This document shows, piece by piece, positions 61,455-64,000 of a stretch of DNA of 64,000 bases; the stretch's first letter is position 1; each line of letters begins with the position of its first letter. Origin of the DNA: Physella acuta (taxonomy: Eukaryota; Mollusca; Gastropoda; Physidae); NCBI RefSeq assembly GCF_028476545.1, contig NW_026731776.1, positions 1,184,501 through 1,248,500 on the forward strand. Reading direction: 5' to 3'. The position numbers were made by a program, and so were the translations under genes. Below the pieces are notes generated by a model. The model saw only the letters and a program-made list of their open reading frames with translations, did no database searches and was not told the DNA's origin.

Positions 61455-61780
61455 CTAGTTAATCCTGTTATCTCCCTTCTTAATCTTGTTATCTCTCTAG
61501 TTAATCATGTTACCTTATAGTTAATCCTGTTATCTGTCTAGTTAATCCTGTTGCCTTCTAGTTAATCCTGTTATCTCCCTTCTTAATCTTGTTATCTCTC
61601 TAGTTAATCATGTTACCTTCTAGTTAATCCTGTTATCTGTCTAGTTAATCCTGTTGCCTTCTAGTTAATCCTGTTACCTCCCTTCTTAATCTTGTTATCT
61701 GTCTAGTTAATCCTGTTATCTCTCTAGTTAATCCTGTTACCTTCTAGTTAATCCTGTTATCTGTCTAGTTAATCCTGAAT
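61455..61780. repeat. about 20-21 bp repeat rich in TAATCC and TTATCT
   Basis: Units of about 20-21 bp read AGTTAATCCTGTTATCTGTC, with variants TTAATCTTG, TTAATCATG, TTACCTTC and TTGCCTTC. I count 11 TAATCC and about nine TTATCT words. A higher-order block of roughly 100-110 bp repeats the order of variants. It lies 1.6-1.9 kb upstream of the NeuroD start codon. Confidence 0.9.
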
Positions 61781-62009
61781 AGTGAAATCTTTAAATAAAC
61801 TTGTAATGACTAATTTAATATCCAATCTGGCTAGATATTCTTGCGTTGTTTTTTGAGACGAAGGAAGTGATTCAAATGGACTTACAAAATTTGGCTCAAT
61901 CAGACTGACAGAAGGCACCCCACAGGACACACAGACGGACGTTATGACCTACATAAAATCTTATAAAATAGCATTTGACAGCCACGAACTTATTAGTTTC
62001 TAACAGGCT

Positions 62010-62355
62010 CTAGGACTCTAGGACTTTAGAAGTAGGACTCTAAGACTTAAGGACTCTAGGACTAGGACTCTAGGACTCTAGGACTTTAGGACTCTAGGAC
62101 TTTAGGACTCAAGGACTAGGACTCTAGGACTAGGACTTTAGGACTCTAGGACTTTAGGACTAGGACTCAAGGAATCAAGGACTAGGACTCTAGGACTCTA
62201 GGACTCTAGGACTAGGACTCTAGGACTCAAGGACTTTAGGACTCTAGGACTAGGACTCTAGGACTAGGACTAGGACTAGGACTAGGACTCTAGGACTCTA
62301 GGACTCTAGGACTCTAGGACTCTAGGACTAGGACACTAGGACTCTATGACTCTAG
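62010..62355. repeat. GGACTCTA / GGACTA short tandem repeat
   Basis: An irregular mix of 9 bp (AGGACTCTA) and 6 bp (AGGACT) units, with AGGACTTTA and AGGACTCAA variants. A run of pure AGGACT hexamers lies near 62265-62290. It contains many CTAG sites. Confidence 0.9.
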
Positions 62356-62552
62356 GGATTAAGAGATCACTTTAGTAAACTTTTATCTGTGTTGAGATGG
62401 CCAGAACACTAGCTGCTGTCTGAGTAGTCTTAGCTCTGCTTTCATTCAAAGTGTAACTTCGGTAATTACTTTAGATGTTTTGGTTTTTACTTTCACATTT
62501 ATGCTGTTACGGAAACATACACATTATTTTGGATAGTTTGGCTAACGGAAAA
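62356..62552. other. unique spacer
   Basis: Short unique stretch between the GGACT repeat and the SINE. Nothing recognisable. Confidence 0.5.
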
Positions 62553-62722
62553 GGGGCCGTTGTGGTCGAGTTGGTAAATTAAACCGAAAAGTCCCGAGTT
62601 CGAACCCTCGGGCAAATGAGGCTCGACAGCTAGACACAGCAACTCTTCTAGGAGAGAAAACTCCAAAATAAAAACTTCTGGCTTGTAGTTTGTTCTTTAG
62701 AAAAAAAATCCAAAAAGAAAAG
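62553..62722 (+). mobile_element. tRNA-derived SINE copy
   Basis: The head has a Pol III A-box-like TGGTCGAGTTGG and a B-box GAGTTCGAACCC, 30-45 bases apart. The body (CTCTTCTAGGAGAGA) and tail (CTTGTAGTTTGTTCTT, then TCCAAAAAGAAAA) match the 15.1 kb copy on the other strand. About 12 bases are missing from the anticodon region compared with that copy, so this is not a working tRNA gene. Confidence 0.8.
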
Positions 62723-62817
62723 GACACAGCTCTATAAAGTCCTTCACTTTCTGCTAACATAGACCACACGCCACATCGCCACACGCCACATCACAGACTA
62801 GCCCCGCTGAACTCATG

Positions 62818-63188
62818 CCAAAGATTTTCAGCGGAATCTGTGTCTAACATAAAACATTCACAATTTTTAGCGGAGTCTGTGTCTAACATAAAACATTCAC
62901 AATTTTCAGCGGAGTCTGTGTCTAACATAAAACATTCACAATTTTCAGCGGAGTCTGTGTCTAACATAAAACATTCACAATTTTTAGCGGAGTCTGTGTC
63001 TAACATAAAACATTCACAATTTTCAGCGGAGTCTGTGTCTAACATAAAACATTCATAATTTTCAGCGGAGTCTGTGTCTAACATAAAACATTCACAATTT
63101 TCAGCGGAGTCTGTGTCTAACATAAAACATTCACAATTTTCAGCGGAGCGTGTGTCTAACATAAAACATTCACAATTTTCAGCTGAGT
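62818..63188. repeat. 39 bp minisatellite
   Basis: About 9.5 copies of a 39 bp unit containing TTTTCAGCGGAGTCTGTGTC and AACATAAAACATTCACAA. Divergence is very low. Because 39 is a multiple of three, both strands carry open frames, which are not genes. The first unit has GAATCTG for GAGTCTG. Confidence 0.95.
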
Positions 63189-64000
63189 CTAAGATCAACC
63201 AAACACAAAGTCTAGAGAGATCTTTCAAGTAAAATGTGATCAAATCGAGTCAATGAATGTGAATCAATTCTCAAGATGAAGTCTAATAAAAAAAATTCTT
63301 ATCAACGAATACAGCGTGAATAGTCTAGAATCATTAATTAATTAACTACTTTAAAAATCATATCAAAATAAATGTGGTTATAAAAACTTTATGTTGAAGT
63401 CAGACTTTACTAAAGACGGATGTATTTGATGGTTTTAGTATTTTGTTAACTAAACATAATTTTTAAAAAGCCAAAAACAATATAGTTTTCATTTTATCAC
63501 TGAAAATGTAATTAAACTTGGCATATTTAGGACATGTGGATTTAAAAAAAAAATTGTATAAAAAAGCTGTATCGGCAAAGTTTTGAGTACAAATTACAGC
63601 CGAGTGGGGTTTTCATAAGATCGATCACCTAGTTCTGAACAGCCAATCAATGTTTGTCTTACGAAAGCGAAACTTTCAGTTAAAATTTAGGCTGGATGAA
63701 ACATAATAGTAATGAAGACTTTAATATTATTTTTAAAAATAATTTTCATGTTGTTTGCATAAGCAGCTTTTGTACCGTTGATTCTAAAACTATTACATTT
63801 CCAAGTTTTTCTTACGGCTTACGAATTGTTTTTTTTTTTTTTTTTTGTATTTATCTATGTCGACAATAAAGATCAAACCCAGTTCGTCAAACTAGTGTGC
63901 CACAAACTTTTTTAACACACACAATTTATTTACAAAGAGCAGTTTTAGGGATACTAATGCTCATACATACATTTGTTTTTCACAACGTATTTTAAAAACA
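63189..64000. other. unique AT-rich DNA at window end
   Basis: AT-rich sequence with a T tract at about 63829-63846. No ORF, RNA or repeat family is recognisable. Confidence 0.5.

Noticed and set aside
62553-62625. Possible tRNA gene with A- and B-box
   Set aside because: No complete cloverleaf: the anticodon region is deleted and the acceptor stem does not pair. Other copies share a non-tRNA body, so it is a SINE.

Overview
The window looks like eukaryotic, AT-rich, intergenic animal DNA that is unusually full of tandem repeats. The one protein gene I can support is a single-coding-exon NeuroD-family bHLH transcription factor on the minus strand (58583-59872). The tRNA-derived SINE copies, Helitron-type ends, AT/GT microsatellites and a lophotrochozoan-like NeuroD suggest an invertebrate, most likely a mollusc. 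The species cannot be fixed from sequence alone, and the mollusc call is inference.

Layout. 1-13.3 kb holds four large minisatellites with units of 30, 30, 26 and 25 bp, separated by unique AT-rich DNA. 13.4-18.3 kb is a mobile-element patch: a short non-autonomous Helitron with internal tandem units, a small LINE 3' fragment, three SINE copies, a second Helitron 3' end, and one copy of an unclassified dispersed repeat that recurs inverted at 6.0 kb. 18.7-53.7 kb is an almost unbroken chain of more than 25 different minisatellites with units of 11 to 46 bp. It includes a 4.15 kb array of mixed 30/37 bp units and a 2.4 kb array of 12/10 bp units. 53.7-57.9 kb is mostly unique, with a 250 bp duplicated segment next to AT microsatellites and a third Helitron-like end. 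57.9-58.6 kb is a 53 bp unit array that begins at the stop codon of NeuroD. 58.6-59.9 kb is the NeuroD coding exon, GC-rich against its AT-rich surroundings. 60-63.2 kb, upstream of NeuroD, holds a candidate regulatory hairpin, four more short arrays and a SINE.

Summing hand-read array edges, roughly 37 kb of the 64 kb (more than half) is tandem repeat. Most long open frames in the window lie inside these arrays. They exist only because the unit lacks stop codons or has a length that keeps frames open; I do not call them genes.

The most interesting non-genic signals are as follows. The NeuroD stop codon is shared with the adjacent 3' array. Motifs of the K50-homeodomain type (TAATCC) and GATA type (TTATCT) are concentrated upstream of NeuroD, in a hairpin and again in a 21 bp array. 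The CRE palindrome TGACGTCA occurs at least 12 times where about one is expected. Unrelated arrays repeatedly carry the same factor-binding words (CCAAT, AGGTCA). One array is built of perfect 14 bp palindromes, and another ends in a 50 bp-arm hairpin.
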